Assembly: GCF_014287435.1 (NCBI RefSeq)
Contig: NZ_JACOPG010000004.1
Span: 1 to 64,000, forward strand
DNA: 64,000 nucleotides
Origin: Roseburia lenta
Lineage (GTDB): Bacteria > Bacillota > Clostridia > Lachnospirales > Lachnospiraceae
Direction of reading: 5' to 3'
Both the position numbers and the translations under genes were made by a program. The notes beneath the pieces were generated by a model. The model did no database searches, had not been told where the DNA came from, and worked only from the letters and a program-made list of their open reading frames with translations. This document shows, piece after piece, positions 6,673 to 15,675 of the stretch. Each line of letters begins with the position of its first letter. The stretch's first letter is position 1.

Positions 6673-7362
6673 ATGCCAGGTATACTCGTGGTTGAAGATG
6701 ATGAAAATTTAAATCGTGGAATTACATTCTCACTGAAAAAATCCGGATATGAGGTTTTTTCAGCAGAATCAATGAAAAAAGCGAAAAGAATTGCAAGTGA
6801 TAATAATGTGGATGTTACGATCTGTGATGTGAATCTTCCGGATGGGAATGGACTGGAATTTATAAGGTGGATGAGATGCAATTATAATACATATATTATT
6901 TGCCTTACAGCACTAGATCAGGAGATGGATCAGGTTATGGGATATGAAGCAGGGGCAGATGATTATATTACAAAGCCGTTTAGTCTTTCGGTACTTCTTT
7001 TGAAAATAGAAGCACATTTCCGCCGCAGACAGGAGAAAACGGAAGCCCGCAAGATGATTTCGGGAGATATCGTATTTATTGCAGGAGAAATGAAAGTCCT
7101 GATAAAGAGTCGTGAAATCAGTCTGACAAAAACGGAATTGAAAATGCTGACTTTTTTTCTTCAAAATCCGAAAAAGATTCTTTCAAAAACACAAATATTG
7201 GAAAATGTGTTTGATCTAGAAGGGGATTTTGTGGATGAAAATACAATCGCTGTCAATATCAGAAGACTCCGTGAGAAAATCGAAGACAATCCGGCTGCAC
7301 CGGTCTATATAAAGAATATCAGAGGTCTTGGGTATATATGGAATCAGGAGGTAAGGCAGTGA
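6673..7362 (+). CDS. OmpR-family response regulator of a peptide-resistance-type system
   Basis: The 229-residue protein has a receiver domain with acidic pocket E8-D9-D10, phosphoacceptor D52 (ICDVNLPDG), the switch threonine in CLTAL and lysine in ITKPF. A C-terminal OmpR winged helix follows (ISLTKTELKMLTFFLQNP...NTIAVNIRRLREKIED...IRGLGYIW). It is the first gene of a four-gene set with a histidine kinase, ABC ATPase and FtsX-type permease, an arrangement typical of BceRS-AB-like antimicrobial-peptide resistance. It should activate the ABC genes when the kinase is stimulated. GAGGTG about 10 bases upstream supports the ATG at 6673. Confidence 0.9.
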   Translation: MPGILVVEDDENLNRGITFSLKKSGYEVFSAESMKKAKRIASDNNVDVTICDVNLPDGNGLEFIRWMRCNYNTYIICLTALDQEMDQVMGYEAGADDYITKPFSLSVLLLKIEAHFRRRQEKTEARKMISGDIVFIAGEMKVLIKSREISLTKTELKMLTFFLQNPKKILSKTQILENVFDLEGDFVDENTIAVNIRRLREKIEDNPAAPVYIKNIRGLGYIWNQEVRQ

Positions 7363-8603
7363 CAAAGAGATATCGCAAGAAGATTACAGTAGTGCTCTCC
7401 TTGGTATTACCTGTCATAGTATTGTTTGCAATATTAAATTGCTTTACCACGTATGTGTTTTATGAAGATTATAAAGATAAAATGAATCTTATGACAGAGA
7501 TTGCTGCAAAGGAAGAAATTTCCGGGCTGGATGCTGTTTCGGAATTGCTTAAGGATAAGGATATTGAAACCAACGAACAGGGCAGGCAATTATTGGAGCA
7601 ATATGGATACTGGGAGAATAAAGGGAATGCATTTTATTCGCAATTCCGGCATCAGGTTATGGTGACCAGTGCTGTAAGCACTGTGATATGCGTGCTTCTT
7701 TTGACTTTTTTACTTTATTGGAGGAAAAAAGAAGATGCGTGTCATCAGAAAATTTTAGACCAGTTGGAAGAAATTCTGATCAGATTTCGTGAAAATAAAT
7801 TTGATGATTTACTGCAAACGGAAAATTACGAAGAACTGGAAAAATTGAATGACCAGCTTGAAGCAATCGGACATCATATTCAGTTGCTAAAGGAAGAAGC
7901 ACGGGCAGAAAAAGAGAGCACGAAAGAAATGGTTTCTGATATCTCTCACCAGTTAAAGACACCGGTTGCAGCTTTGGATACATGTTTTAGTGTACTGATG
8001 CAGAATGACTTAAGTGCCACAGAACAGGAGGAGTTTCGTATCCGTTGTCGGAGTGCTCTGGATGGACTGGAGACATTATTGCAGTCGCTTCTTGAAATAT
8101 CCAAGATGGAAACTGGGCTGATTCAGATTAATAAGAAAAAACTTCCGCTTATGGATACTGTCATATCTGCTGTGAACCGTACTTATCCCAAAGCGGATGA
8201 GAAAGGAATTGAATTCGTTTTTGACTATGAAAAAGAGTTGGAAACATGCATGGTTATGCAGGATAAAAGATGGCTTGGTGAAGCTGTGATCAACGTTTTG
8301 GATAATGCAATCAAGTACAGTCCGGGTGGTTCAAAAATATTTATCCGGTTACAAAAAAGAAACAATCTTGTAAGAATGGAAATTGAGGATCAGGGAATCG
8401 GTATTCCGCAGAATGAGTATCACAAAATTTTTCAACGATTTTACAGAGGAAGTTCCAAGGAGGTCAGGGAAGAGAGTGGTACAGGAATCGGACTTTTTCT
8501 ATCGAGAGAAATTATCGAAAAACACGGAGGAACGATTACGGTAGCCTCTGGCAAAAAGAAAAAAGGAAGCACGTTCGTGATTCAATTACCATATGTTGGT
8601 TAA
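7359..8603 (+). CDS. Sensor histidine kinase partner of the upstream response regulator
   Basis: The 414-residue kinase has two membrane segments (about residues 8-30 and 105-128) flanking an extracytoplasmic stretch of about 75 residues. A coiled linker leads to the DHp helix with the phosphoacceptor histidine in SDISHQLKTPVAALD. The ATPase domain has an intact N box (LDNAIKYS), G1 (EDQGIGIP) and G2 (GTGIGLFLSREIIEKHGG). I start it at GTG 7359, overlapping the regulator stop as GTGA, because AGGAGG at 7346-7351 is well placed. The ATG at 7338 overlaps the regulator further and lacks a site. A strong terminator follows, separating it from the ABC genes. Confidence 0.9.
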   Translation: MTKRYRKKITVVLSLVLPVIVLFAILNCFTTYVFYEDYKDKMNLMTEIAAKEEISGLDAVSELLKDKDIETNEQGRQLLEQYGYWENKGNAFYSQFRHQVMVTSAVSTVICVLLLTFLLYWRKKEDACHQKILDQLEEILIRFRENKFDDLLQTENYEELEKLNDQLEAIGHHIQLLKEEARAEKESTKEMVSDISHQLKTPVAALDTCFSVLMQNDLSATEQEEFRIRCRSALDGLETLLQSLLEISKMETGLIQINKKKLPLMDTVISAVNRTYPKADEKGIEFVFDYEKELETCMVMQDKRWLGEAVINVLDNAIKYSPGGSKIFIRLQKRNNLVRMEIEDQGIGIPQNEYHKIFQRFYRGSSKEVREESGTGIGLFLSREIIEKHGGTITVASGKKKKGSTFVIQLPYVG

Positions 8604-8611
8604 ATTTTAAG

Positions 8612-8655
8612 CGAGCAGAAATCTTACAATTTTGTAAGACTTCTGCTCGTTTTTT
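8612..8655 (+). terminator. Strong intrinsic terminator after the two-component genes
   Basis: CGAGCAGAA (8612-8620) pairs with TTCTGCTCG (8641-8649), with inner TCTTAC/GTAAGA, followed by six T. It implies that the ABC transporter genes are transcribed from their own promoter. Confidence 0.9.
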
Positions 8656-8687
8656 GAAAGTGAAATGAAAGATTGTCCTGCTACAAT
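8655..8687 (+). promoter_or_regulatory. Possible regulated promoter of the ABC transporter
   Basis: TACAAT at 8682-8687 is a plausible -10 with GTGAAA at 8660-8665 as a weak -35. Three TGAAA repeats (8655-8670) overlap the weak -35, as expected for an OmpR-type activator site. The regulator assignment is inference. Confidence 0.4.
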
Positions 8688-8764
8688 CTGGATGTAGGTT
8701 GAAAAAAGACCAAAGAAAGCGTACTGAAAAGATACGCTTTACAGAATTGAGAAGGAGGCAACAC

Positions 8765-9439
8765 ATGAGTGTGATATTAGAAACCAAGCAGCTTTGTAAG
8801 TTTTATGGCGCAGGTGAGAATCAGGTCAAAGCGGTCAATCAGGTGGACATTCAGATTGAGCAGGGAGAATTTGTCGCAATTGTTGGAAAGTCAGGTTCCG
8901 GTAAAAGTACATTACTTCATATGCTTGGAGGGCTTGATACCCCGACAAAAGGCAGTGTTACTTTAGCAGGGAAAGATTTATACAGGATGAAGGAAGATGC
9001 CCTTGCTGTTTTCCGCAGAAGAAAAATCGGATTTGTTTTTCAGGCATTTAATCTGGTTTCATCTGTTAATGTCTGGGAAAATATTGTACTGCCCCTGGGA
9101 CTGGATGGAAGAAACGTGGATGAAGCATATGTAAATGATATTATTGCAACTCTGGGGATTGAAAACCGGATTTATAATCTGCCAAATCAGTTATCCGGAG
9201 GACAGCAGCAGAGAGTAGCGATTGCAAGAGCCCTGGTAAATCGTCCGGAAATTATATTTGCGGATGAGCCGACAGGAAATCTTGATTCTAAGACCAGTGA
9301 TGAGGTAATCGCTTTGCTTAAGATGACAGCAAAAAAATATGGACAGACAATTGTAATGATTACCCATGATGAAGAAATTGCACAGGTCGCTGATCGTATT
9401 CTGGTAATTGAGGATGGACAGGTGGTGGATTTCAGATGA
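8765..9439 (+). CDS. ABC transporter ATPase, LolD/BceA type
   Basis: The 224-residue ATPase has Walker A GKSGSGKST, Q-loop VFQAFNLV, signature LSGGQQQRVAIARAL, Walker B IIFADEPTGNLD and switch histidine ITHDEE. This is the subfamily that energises FtsX-type permeases for peptide resistance or lipoprotein handling. ATG 8765 is chosen because AAGGAGG lies eight bases upstream; the in-frame upstream extension to 8699 has no site. The stop overlaps the permease start (ATGA, 9436-9439). Confidence 0.95.
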   Translation: MSVILETKQLCKFYGAGENQVKAVNQVDIQIEQGEFVAIVGKSGSGKSTLLHMLGGLDTPTKGSVTLAGKDLYRMKEDALAVFRRRKIGFVFQAFNLVSSVNVWENIVLPLGLDGRNVDEAYVNDIIATLGIENRIYNLPNQLSGGQQQRVAIARALVNRPEIIFADEPTGNLDSKTSDEVIALLKMTAKKYGQTIVMITHDEEIAQVADRILVIEDGQVVDFR

Positions 9440-11880
9440 AGACAATAAGCAGGATTGCATATAGCAATGACAAAAGGAACAGGACAAGAAGTATACTGAT
9501 CATGATGGCAATCTGTCTGGCCACGATGCTGCTTGTTATCATCAGTACTGTGGGAAATGGGGTAATTCATTTACAGAAAAGTCAGGCGGCAGGATCATAT
9601 GGAAGCAATTATGGTCTGTTTGTTTCCGCAGACGGAGCGCAGTTAAAAGAAGTAAACCGCCGTGCGGAAATAGATGCTACAGGCACTATGTGCACCGAAG
9701 GTATCATAAAAGGCAATGAAAAAGGCGGGTTTGTTTGCATGGATGAGACTGCAAGAAAAATGCTTCCTTATAATAAAGAATATGAGTTGAAGGAAGGAAA
9801 GTATCCGGAAAAAATGCAGGAAATTGCCGCAGGAAGAGCATTTTTTCGTGCAATGGGGTATGGTGATGTAAAGATCGGAGATACGGTTACACTGGATTAC
9901 CGCGCAGGGATGCAGTCAGAATATAAGCCGGAAGAATTTGTTGTCAGCGGAATCCTATATGATCGGGATGAGTATACCATCGAGGCATCTTATGTTGCTT
10001 TCGGGTCACAGGAGTTTTATGATGAGCACGTCGCAGAGAATGACAGACAGTATAATATTTATTTTACTTTAAATGATTCTGCAAATGTATCTATGAATAA
10101 TATTGATTCGGTTATAAAGCAGATTGCAGCAGCTTGTGGGATCGAAGAAAAAAACGTTATAGTCAATGATCTCTATTTGCAATGGGTCTTGCAGCCGAGT
10201 TATGAAACGATTGCGGTATGCGGGGTTTTGATTCTTGCAATTGTACTTTTCTCTGTTGTGGTCATTTATAATATTTTTCAGGTCGGTATTGCCAACAAGA
10301 TACAGGAGTATGGAAAAATCAAGGCTCTGGGAGCGACAAAAAAGCAGATGAAACAACTGATCTTCAGAGAGGGTATTTTTTTGGCAATTTCTTCCAGACC
10401 GGTTGGATTGCTTCTTGGCTTTCTGATTGCAAAATGCGGTTTTAACTGGCTGGTAGAACAGGGGAATCTTGTATCAACCGAAACTGGCTCTATGGGAGTT
10501 CAAAATCAGCAGGTGCCACTGTTTTCCCTGCCTGTTATGCTCCTATGTATTTTCGTATCATTTCTTACCGTTGCTTTGGCACTGCGTAAACCAATGAAAA
10601 TTGTTTCACGGATTTCACCTATCGAAGCAACACGGTATTTAGAAAATGCAGAAACACACAAAAAAGGAAAACGAAATGGCAGAAAAAATGTCACTGTGTT
10701 TTCTATGGCAATGGCAAATGTAATGGGTAACCCAAAAAGAACCATTGGTACCATCCTCACACTGGGGCTTTCCTGCGCATTGTTTGTGATTATTTCTAAT
10801 TATGTGGGAAATATTGACACGGAGCATGAAGCACGTCTTTCCGTTAATCATGGACAATTTGAACTGCAGCTTGACTATTCTGCTGAGTATGATGAAAGAT
10901 ATCCGGAGAATAATCTGGATACGATTCTGACGGATGATCCATTGAATGATTCGCTGATTGAAGAAATCAAAAGCATTCCGGGAGTGACAGATGTCATGAC
11001 GAGAGAGATTGTCTCTGTAAATCTGAACGGAACAAGATATCCGGCTGCTGTTGTGAGTAAAAAGGATTTTGATTTTATGCGCCAGGACGGGGATATTGGC
11101 TCTATGGACTATGATCAGGCGGTAAAGAATGGTGAAATTTTCTTTGGTTGGTCGATGTGGATGGAACAAGATGGATATGCTCCGGGTGAATCCATTGCAT
11201 TTGACTTTGAGAATGGAAGTGGAACCTATACCTATCAGGGAAAGATTGCAGGATCCTTTGTAAGTGCGGACACTTACCTTGTCATTCCGGAAGGCGTATA
11301 CCGTTCCATGAATCCGAGAGGAACAGCCTATGGCTATCTGTGGGTGGACTGTGACAAAAAAGATGTGGCATCTGTGGAGCAAAATCTGAATACATTGATT
11401 TCTAATACTTCGCATATAAAAATGGATACTTATCATGCGCAGTTACAATCTGCAGAATTCTCAGCTCGCACGATGAAGCTTGGCTGTTATCTGTTTATGG
11501 CGGTTGTAGGATTCATCGGTTTTATGAATATGGCAAACACCATGATCATGAATATTACGACAAAAAAGCAGGAATATGGTGTATTGCAGGCTGTGGGCAT
11601 GACAAATAAACAATTAAACTTATGCCTGCAGTTACAGGGACTGATTTTTACGGTTGGCACTATATGTGTAGCACTTATCGTTGGTCTGCCACTTGGCTAT
11701 GCACTTTTTTCCTATGCAAAACATAATGGAATATTTGGAATGAATGTCTATCATGTTCCAATTACACCAATTCTTGCTATGATTTTGCTGGTCGGTCTTT
11801 TACAGATTGTGCTTTCCCTCGTTTTAAGCAGTAATCTGAAAAAGGAAACGCTGGTAGAAAGAATAAGGTATCAGGGATAG
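9436..11880 (+). CDS. FtsX-type ABC transporter permease (814 residues)
   Basis: The protein has a first membrane helix at about 20-40 and a large extracytoplasmic MacB-type domain (about 45-250). Three helices with an FtsX motif follow (about 258-390, including NKIQEYGKIKALGATKKQMKQL), then a second helix (about 435-455), another extracytoplasmic domain (460-680) and a final three-helix FtsX block with TTKKQEYGVLQAVGMTNKQL. The doubled layout and neighbouring ATPase and two-component genes suggest export of, or resistance to, a membrane-active peptide. The compound is unknown. Compared with classical BceB, both halves carry an outer domain, so it is closer to the general two-FtsX permease class. 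Confidence 0.9.
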   Translation: MKTISRIAYSNDKRNRTRSILIMMAICLATMLLVIISTVGNGVIHLQKSQAAGSYGSNYGLFVSADGAQLKEVNRRAEIDATGTMCTEGIIKGNEKGGFVCMDETARKMLPYNKEYELKEGKYPEKMQEIAAGRAFFRAMGYGDVKIGDTVTLDYRAGMQSEYKPEEFVVSGILYDRDEYTIEASYVAFGSQEFYDEHVAENDRQYNIYFTLNDSANVSMNNIDSVIKQIAAACGIEEKNVIVNDLYLQWVLQPSYETIAVCGVLILAIVLFSVVVIYNIFQVGIANKIQEYGKIKALGATKKQMKQLIFREGIFLAISSRPVGLLLGFLIAKCGFNWLVEQGNLVSTETGSMGVQNQQVPLFSLPVMLLCIFVSFLTVALALRKPMKIVSRISPIEATRYLENAETHKKGKRNGRKNVTVFSMAMANVMGNPKRTIGTILTLGLSCALFVIISNYVGNIDTEHEARLSVNHGQFELQLDYSAEYDERYPENNLDTILTDDPLNDSLIEEIKSIPGVTDVMTREIVSVNLNGTRYPAAVVSKKDFDFMRQDGDIGSMDYDQAVKNGEIFFGWSMWMEQDGYAPGESIAFDFENGSGTYTYQGKIAGSFVSADTYLVIPEGVYRSMNPRGTAYGYLWVDCDKKDVASVEQNLNTLISNTSHIKMDTYHAQLQSAEFSARTMKLGCYLFMAVVGFIGFMNMANTMIMNITTKKQEYGVLQAVGMTNKQLNLCLQLQGLIFTVGTICVALIVGLPLGYALFSYAKHNGIFGMNVYHVPITPILAMILLVGLLQIVLSLVLSSNLKKETLVERIRYQG

Positions 11881-11913
11881 CAAAGAGGTAGTGGTCTTTT
11901 TTTGATCGCATGC

Positions 11914-11919
11914 TATAAT
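11914..11919 (+). promoter_or_regulatory. Possible -10 element before the esterase gene
   Basis: A perfect TATAAT lies 38 bases before the esterase start. No good -35 is visible at 16-18 bases, so the promoter call is weak. Confidence 0.35.
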
Positions 11920-11956
11920 AGAGGACAACAAAGTGGTAACAGGAGGCGTAAAAGAC

Positions 11957-12835
11957 ATGCATTATCAAAAGATAAATTACCCGGACAATGATAAGGTCTG
12001 GCTGGAGTGCTATATACAGGATAGCGGTCTGAAATTAGGACAGGATCTGGTGCGACCGGCTCTTGTGATCTGTCCCGGCGGTGGTTATGTGTATTTATCA
12101 CCACGCGAGGCAGAACCGGTGGCTTTGGCATATGCAGCCAAGGGCATACAGGCATTTGTCCTGCATTATTCCCTGGGCTGGGAAGTCAAAGGTTTCCAGC
12201 CATTAAAGGAAATGGACTGGGCGATCGGTCTGATCCGTGAACATGCGAACGACTGGTATGTGGATGCGGACAAGATCCTTGCCTGTGGTTTTTCGGCAGG
12301 CGGACATCTGGCATTATCCAGCGGTCTGCTGGGAAAGAACCGACCGAATGGGCTGATCTTGGGCTATCCGGCGACAGACATGAGCGGACAGGGCTCGGAA
12401 CTGATGCAGATGCTCTTTTTCGGAAAAGAGGGACCGGCGAAAGAAGAAAAGATCTGGCTGAACCCGGTGCAGGCAGTGACCAAGGACGCACCACCACTAT
12501 TTATGTTTACGACCGCAGAGGATACGCTCACCAGGAGATCGACCCTGGATCTGGTGATGGCATATGAAGAAAAGGGCTGTCTCTTAGAGTATCATCTTTT
12601 CCAAAAGGGACCACACGGCTATAGTCTTGCCAACGAAGCATGTGCAGATGGCTCATCCCAGGTCATCGATCCGCATGTGGAAAAATGGCTGGATCTTTCG
12701 GTAGAATGGATTTTTTCTGTATTCGGGCAATTAGAATTTCGGGACATATCCACCAGTCACATTATGGATGCGATCAAAGAATTGGGCATCCCATTGCCGC
12801 AGGAAGCCACAGGCAAAGGGATAGAAAACGCATAA
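11957..12835 (+). CDS. Alpha/beta-hydrolase, acetyl-esterase (Aes/BD-FAE) type
   Basis: The 292-residue hydrolase has an oxyanion-hole motif CPGGGYVYLSPREAEP (usually HGGG), the nucleophile elbow GFSAGGHLA, an acid residue in the TAEDTLTRRSTLDL region and the catalytic histidine in GPHGYS. Proteins of this shape remove acetyl groups from carbohydrate or other small esters in the cytoplasm; no signal peptide is visible. The ATG at 11957 has GGAGG ten bases upstream and is preferred to a GTG at 11933. The substrate is not deducible. It may share a transcript with the PAS protein 27 bases downstream. Confidence 0.85.
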   Translation: MHYQKINYPDNDKVWLECYIQDSGLKLGQDLVRPALVICPGGGYVYLSPREAEPVALAYAAKGIQAFVLHYSLGWEVKGFQPLKEMDWAIGLIREHANDWYVDADKILACGFSAGGHLALSSGLLGKNRPNGLILGYPATDMSGQGSELMQMLFFGKEGPAKEEKIWLNPVQAVTKDAPPLFMFTTAEDTLTRRSTLDLVMAYEEKGCLLEYHLFQKGPHGYSLANEACADGSSQVIDPHVEKWLDLSVEWIFSVFGQLEFRDISTSHIMDAIKELGIPLPQEATGKGIENA

Positions 12836-12862
12836 AGATAACAAGTTAAAAGGAGAGACATC

Positions 12863-13240
12863 ATGGAAAATGCATTAGAATATTTTAAGAGCCTGGTCGA
12901 TCAGGACCGTTGCGACGTGGTACTTTGCAATCTGGAGCATGAGATCATCTACATGAACCCGGCTGCCATCAAAGATTATGTAAAGTGGGGCGGGGCAGAT
13001 CTGATCGGGCGCAGTCTGCTTGCCTGCCACAATGATAAGTCAAAAGAAATGATAAAGCGTGTGGTGGACTGGTTTGCGGCAGACAAAGATCACAATATCG
13101 TGCATACCTTTTTCAATGAAAAACAGCAGAAAGATATCTATATGATCGCCCTGCGTGCCGAGGACGGACATTTGATCGGCTACTATGAAAAACACGAATT
13201 CCGTAACCGTGAGACCATGCCGTTTTACGATCTCTGGTAG
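12863..13240 (+). CDS. Small single PAS-domain protein
   Basis: The 125-residue protein is essentially one PAS fold: CDVVLCNLEHEIIYMNPAAIKDY, LIGRSLLACHNDKSKEMIKRVVDWF and the strand region IYMIALRAEDGHLIGYYEKHEF. No output domain is attached. The HNDKS segment is found in PAS domains of several clostridial sensor proteins. AGGAGAG precedes the start. It may sense a ligand or redox state and pass it to the two-component system 104 bases downstream, but that is conjecture. Confidence 0.75.
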   Translation: MENALEYFKSLVDQDRCDVVLCNLEHEIIYMNPAAIKDYVKWGGADLIGRSLLACHNDKSKEMIKRVVDWFAADKDHNIVHTFFNEKQQKDIYMIALRAEDGHLIGYYEKHEFRNRETMPFYDLW

Positions 13241-13258
13241 GAGGATCTATTTCTAAAG

Positions 13259-13300
13259 TTTTCTTAATTTTCTTCCAAGCCGGCAAAAAATTGTTATACT
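13259..13300 (+). promoter_or_regulatory. Candidate promoter with TTTTCTT repeats before the second response regulator
   Basis: TATACT at 13295-13300 is a good -10. Two TTTTCTT copies (13259-13265, 13268-13274) with a 9-base period overlap the expected -35, and a related TTTCTAA lies just upstream. Such repeats often bind OmpR-type regulators, so positive autoregulation is possible. Confidence 0.4.
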
Positions 13301-13343
13301 GTAGGCAAATACAGACAGAAAATGGGGTTGGGAGAAGCGACAG

Positions 13344-14111
13344 ATGAGCGAGATACAGACAAGGACAATGGAAGAACAAGGGAAGCCGGCGGCTTCCCAT
13401 ATTTTGGTGGTGGATGACAATCCGGAGATCCGGGAGGTCATCTATCTTCTTTTGGGGGGCGAGGGATATGAGGTGACCGAGGCGGCAAATGGCGAGCAGG
13501 CGATCGAGGCTTCGGCAAAATATGCTTTTGACCTGATCATCCTGGATATCATGATGCCGGGGATGAACGGCTATCAGACCTGTGTGGAGATCCGAAAGAA
13601 CAGCAACGCGCCTATCCTTTTTCTGAGTGCCAAATCCCAGGAAGATGATAAGATGCTGGGATTTTCCAGCGGTGGGGACGACTATCTGGTAAAGCCCTTT
13701 TCCTATAACGAACTTGTCAGTCGGGCAAAGGCACTGATCCGCCGCTATCATGTATATCAGGGGAAGAATATGTCGGTCAGGGAAGCGGCATCAAAGAAGG
13801 GCACGGCAGAGCGCATCATTTCTTATCAGGATATCGTCCTCAATGAGACAAGACGGGAAGTCAGCCGGAATGGGCAGGTCATTGAACTGACCGATACGGA
13901 ATATGCCCTTTTGCATCTGCTTTTGACCAACCGCAAGCAGATCTTTTCGGCGGAGCATCTGTATGAGAGTATCTGGCAGGAAGAATATTATTATGGAGCC
14001 AACAACACGGTCATGGTGCATATGCGAAATCTCCGCTGCAAGATCGAGAAGGACCCGAAAAATCCGACCATAATCAAGACGGTCTGGGGAAGGGGGTACC
14101 GCTGTGACTAA
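13344..14111 (+). CDS. VanR-like OmpR-family response regulator
   Basis: The 255-residue regulator has an unusual 19-residue N-terminal extension before the receiver (ILVVDDNPEIREVIYLLL). The phosphoacceptor is the aspartate in IILDIMMPGMNG and the conserved lysine is in YLVKPFS. A winged helix follows (IELTDTEYALLHLLLTNRKQIFSAEHLYESIW...NTVMVHMRNLRCKIEKDPKNPTIIKTVWGRGYRCD). A residue stretch of about 20 (KNMSVREAASKKGTAER) makes a longer than usual linker. It overlaps the kinase gene by eight bases, so the two are co-translated. Targets unknown. Confidence 0.9.
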   Translation: MSEIQTRTMEEQGKPAASHILVVDDNPEIREVIYLLLGGEGYEVTEAANGEQAIEASAKYAFDLIILDIMMPGMNGYQTCVEIRKNSNAPILFLSAKSQEDDKMLGFSSGGDDYLVKPFSYNELVSRAKALIRRYHVYQGKNMSVREAASKKGTAERIISYQDIVLNETRREVSRNGQVIELTDTEYALLHLLLTNRKQIFSAEHLYESIWQEEYYYGANNTVMVHMRNLRCKIEKDPKNPTIIKTVWGRGYRCD

Positions 14112-15507
14112 AGAGAAGAAAAATGCCATGCTCCACTGCTTAGAGGAACATCGTCCGGGCAAATGGAAGATCCGCACCAAACTCTTTGTGGTTATTCTTA
14201 TTATGCTGGCGGTCAGCATTCTTCTTTTCTGGGGACTTTGGAATCTGCAGGAGTCGGTCTGTCATGTCTTTGAAAACCTGCATCTGATCAGTTGGTTTGA
14301 CGAGGATACCTATATTGAACAGATAAAGGAAGATGCCGTCAATTACAATGTGCCGGAATTGGAGAGCGACAAAACAGCGCAGAAGGCATTTCGTCCATTT
14401 TTGAAAAAACATACCAGTTATTATATCGGATGTTATATCTATGGCCATGATGACGGACTCTTTCGTGCGGGACACGCGGCGAAAGTCATAGAAAAGATCA
14501 TGTACGGATCCATCATATCAGACAGCATGGACATTTTGGGAGAGTACACTAACATTGTGCCGGTGCAATTTGCCAACGGTACCTATGATGTCGTCTATTC
14601 CTCCTTTATGCGGACGAGGTTTGTCTATCCTTATGTGATCGCATCTGCCCTTTTTAGTATCTTCATATTTTTCCTGGGGGTACTTTCCTATATGGGGAGC
14701 GTCATCAAGCGCATGGACGGACTCAAGGATGCTGTCGTTAATATGTCCCAGGGCGATCTGACTCATGCCATTCCCCAATGCGGCGAGGATGAAGTCGGGA
14801 TCGTGGCAAAAGAACTGGATATCCTGCGCAAGACCCTGGATGAAAATATCAAGCAGGAAGATGCCATCCGCCAGACCAATCAGGAACTGATCTCCGCAAT
14901 TTCACACGACCTGCGCACCCCGCTTACAGTATTAAACGGCTATCTGGAAGTTTTGCGCATGGATAACGCGGATGAGGAAAAGAGGGCTTTATATCTGAAC
15001 AAGTGCCTGCAAAAAACAGCCGATATCAAGGCACTGACGGATCACATGTTTGAGTATGCTTTTGCCTATGAGACTAATGAAGAAGCGGTCTTAAAACGCA
15101 TGGAGATCGGGCAGGTAAAAGAAATCCTTCTGGGCAACTGCGAGTTTGTGGAACTGGCAGGCTTTACGATCGAGGGGCAGATGGAGGATATCGAGGGGAT
15201 TATGTATGCGGATGAGATGATGTTAAAACGTATGTCGAGCAATCTCTTTTCCAATATCCTAAAATATGCTGACAAGGGAAAGCCTATCTATGTGCGCCTG
15301 CGGGTGGAACAGGGCATGCTCGGTATTCTTTTGATCAATACGATCAAGCAGGATGTCGGCACGGTGGAAAGCAATCATATTGGACTGCGCAGCAGTCAGA
15401 AGATGGTAGAACTTCACAAGGGACAGATGCATGTCTACCATGAAAAACAGCAGTTCCGCGTCCATATCCTCCTGCCGGTTATCAGCATTTCAACTCCGCA
15501 GTCCTAA
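14104..15507 (+). CDS. Sensor histidine kinase with a degenerate ATP-binding domain
   Basis: The 467-residue kinase has two membrane helices (about 28-48 and 178-200) around a 130-residue extracytoplasmic sensor, a HAMP linker and a DHp helix with the histidine in ISAISHDLRTPLTVLNGYL. The ATPase domain has an N-box-like NLFSNILKYAD, but the usual DxGxG G1 motif is replaced by LLINTIKQDVG and the G2 region reads HIGLRSSQKMVELHKG. ATP binding may therefore be altered, as in some VanS-like kinases of Clostridia. GTG 14104 is inside the end of the regulator gene and is the natural coupled start; ATG 14128 is an alternative. No terminator is visible after the stop. Confidence 0.85.
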   Translation: MTKEKKNAMLHCLEEHRPGKWKIRTKLFVVILIMLAVSILLFWGLWNLQESVCHVFENLHLISWFDEDTYIEQIKEDAVNYNVPELESDKTAQKAFRPFLKKHTSYYIGCYIYGHDDGLFRAGHAAKVIEKIMYGSIISDSMDILGEYTNIVPVQFANGTYDVVYSSFMRTRFVYPYVIASALFSIFIFFLGVLSYMGSVIKRMDGLKDAVVNMSQGDLTHAIPQCGEDEVGIVAKELDILRKTLDENIKQEDAIRQTNQELISAISHDLRTPLTVLNGYLEVLRMDNADEEKRALYLNKCLQKTADIKALTDHMFEYAFAYETNEEAVLKRMEIGQVKEILLGNCEFVELAGFTIEGQMEDIEGIMYADEMMLKRMSSNLFSNILKYADKGKPIYVRLRVEQGMLGILLINTIKQDVGTVESNHIGLRSSQKMVELHKGQMHVYHEKQQFRVHILLPVISISTPQS

Positions 15508-15535
15508 GTGGCTCTCAGACAGTTGCGGGCATTTT

Positions 15536-15610
15536 ATACTGCAGGCTGGCGGCAGCCATGATGTGTTGATGGAACGAGGAGGATTCTATGCAGAGATATA
15601 CAAGATTATC
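15536..15610 (+). pseudogene. Relic of the C-terminus of an ABC exporter
   Basis: The plus strand at 15548-15604 encodes GGSHDVLMERGGFYAEIYK, the characteristic end of half-size ABC exporters (GTHDELMxxGGFYAELYxSQF), preceded by ILQA from the strand that carries the D-loop region in intact genes. Everything upstream (Walker motifs, membrane domain) is missing, and the reading frame then runs into the tail of the opposite-strand kinase gene. I read it as a gene remnant between the two sensor loci. The 15508-15675 gap contains nothing else. Confidence 0.6.
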
Positions 15611-15675
15611 GTGCGCAATTCGTGGCTACGCAGTGGATGCTTTTGGTTACATATTCAAACCGATTTCCTAACCCT

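Noticed and set aside
8699-8764. N-terminal extension of the ABC ATPase
   Set aside because: The extension has no ribosome site and includes the AAGGAGG used by the ATG at 8765.
10639-11436. 265-codon minus-strand frame
   Set aside because: It is antisense to the FtsX permease and is Ile/His/Arg-rich without known motifs.
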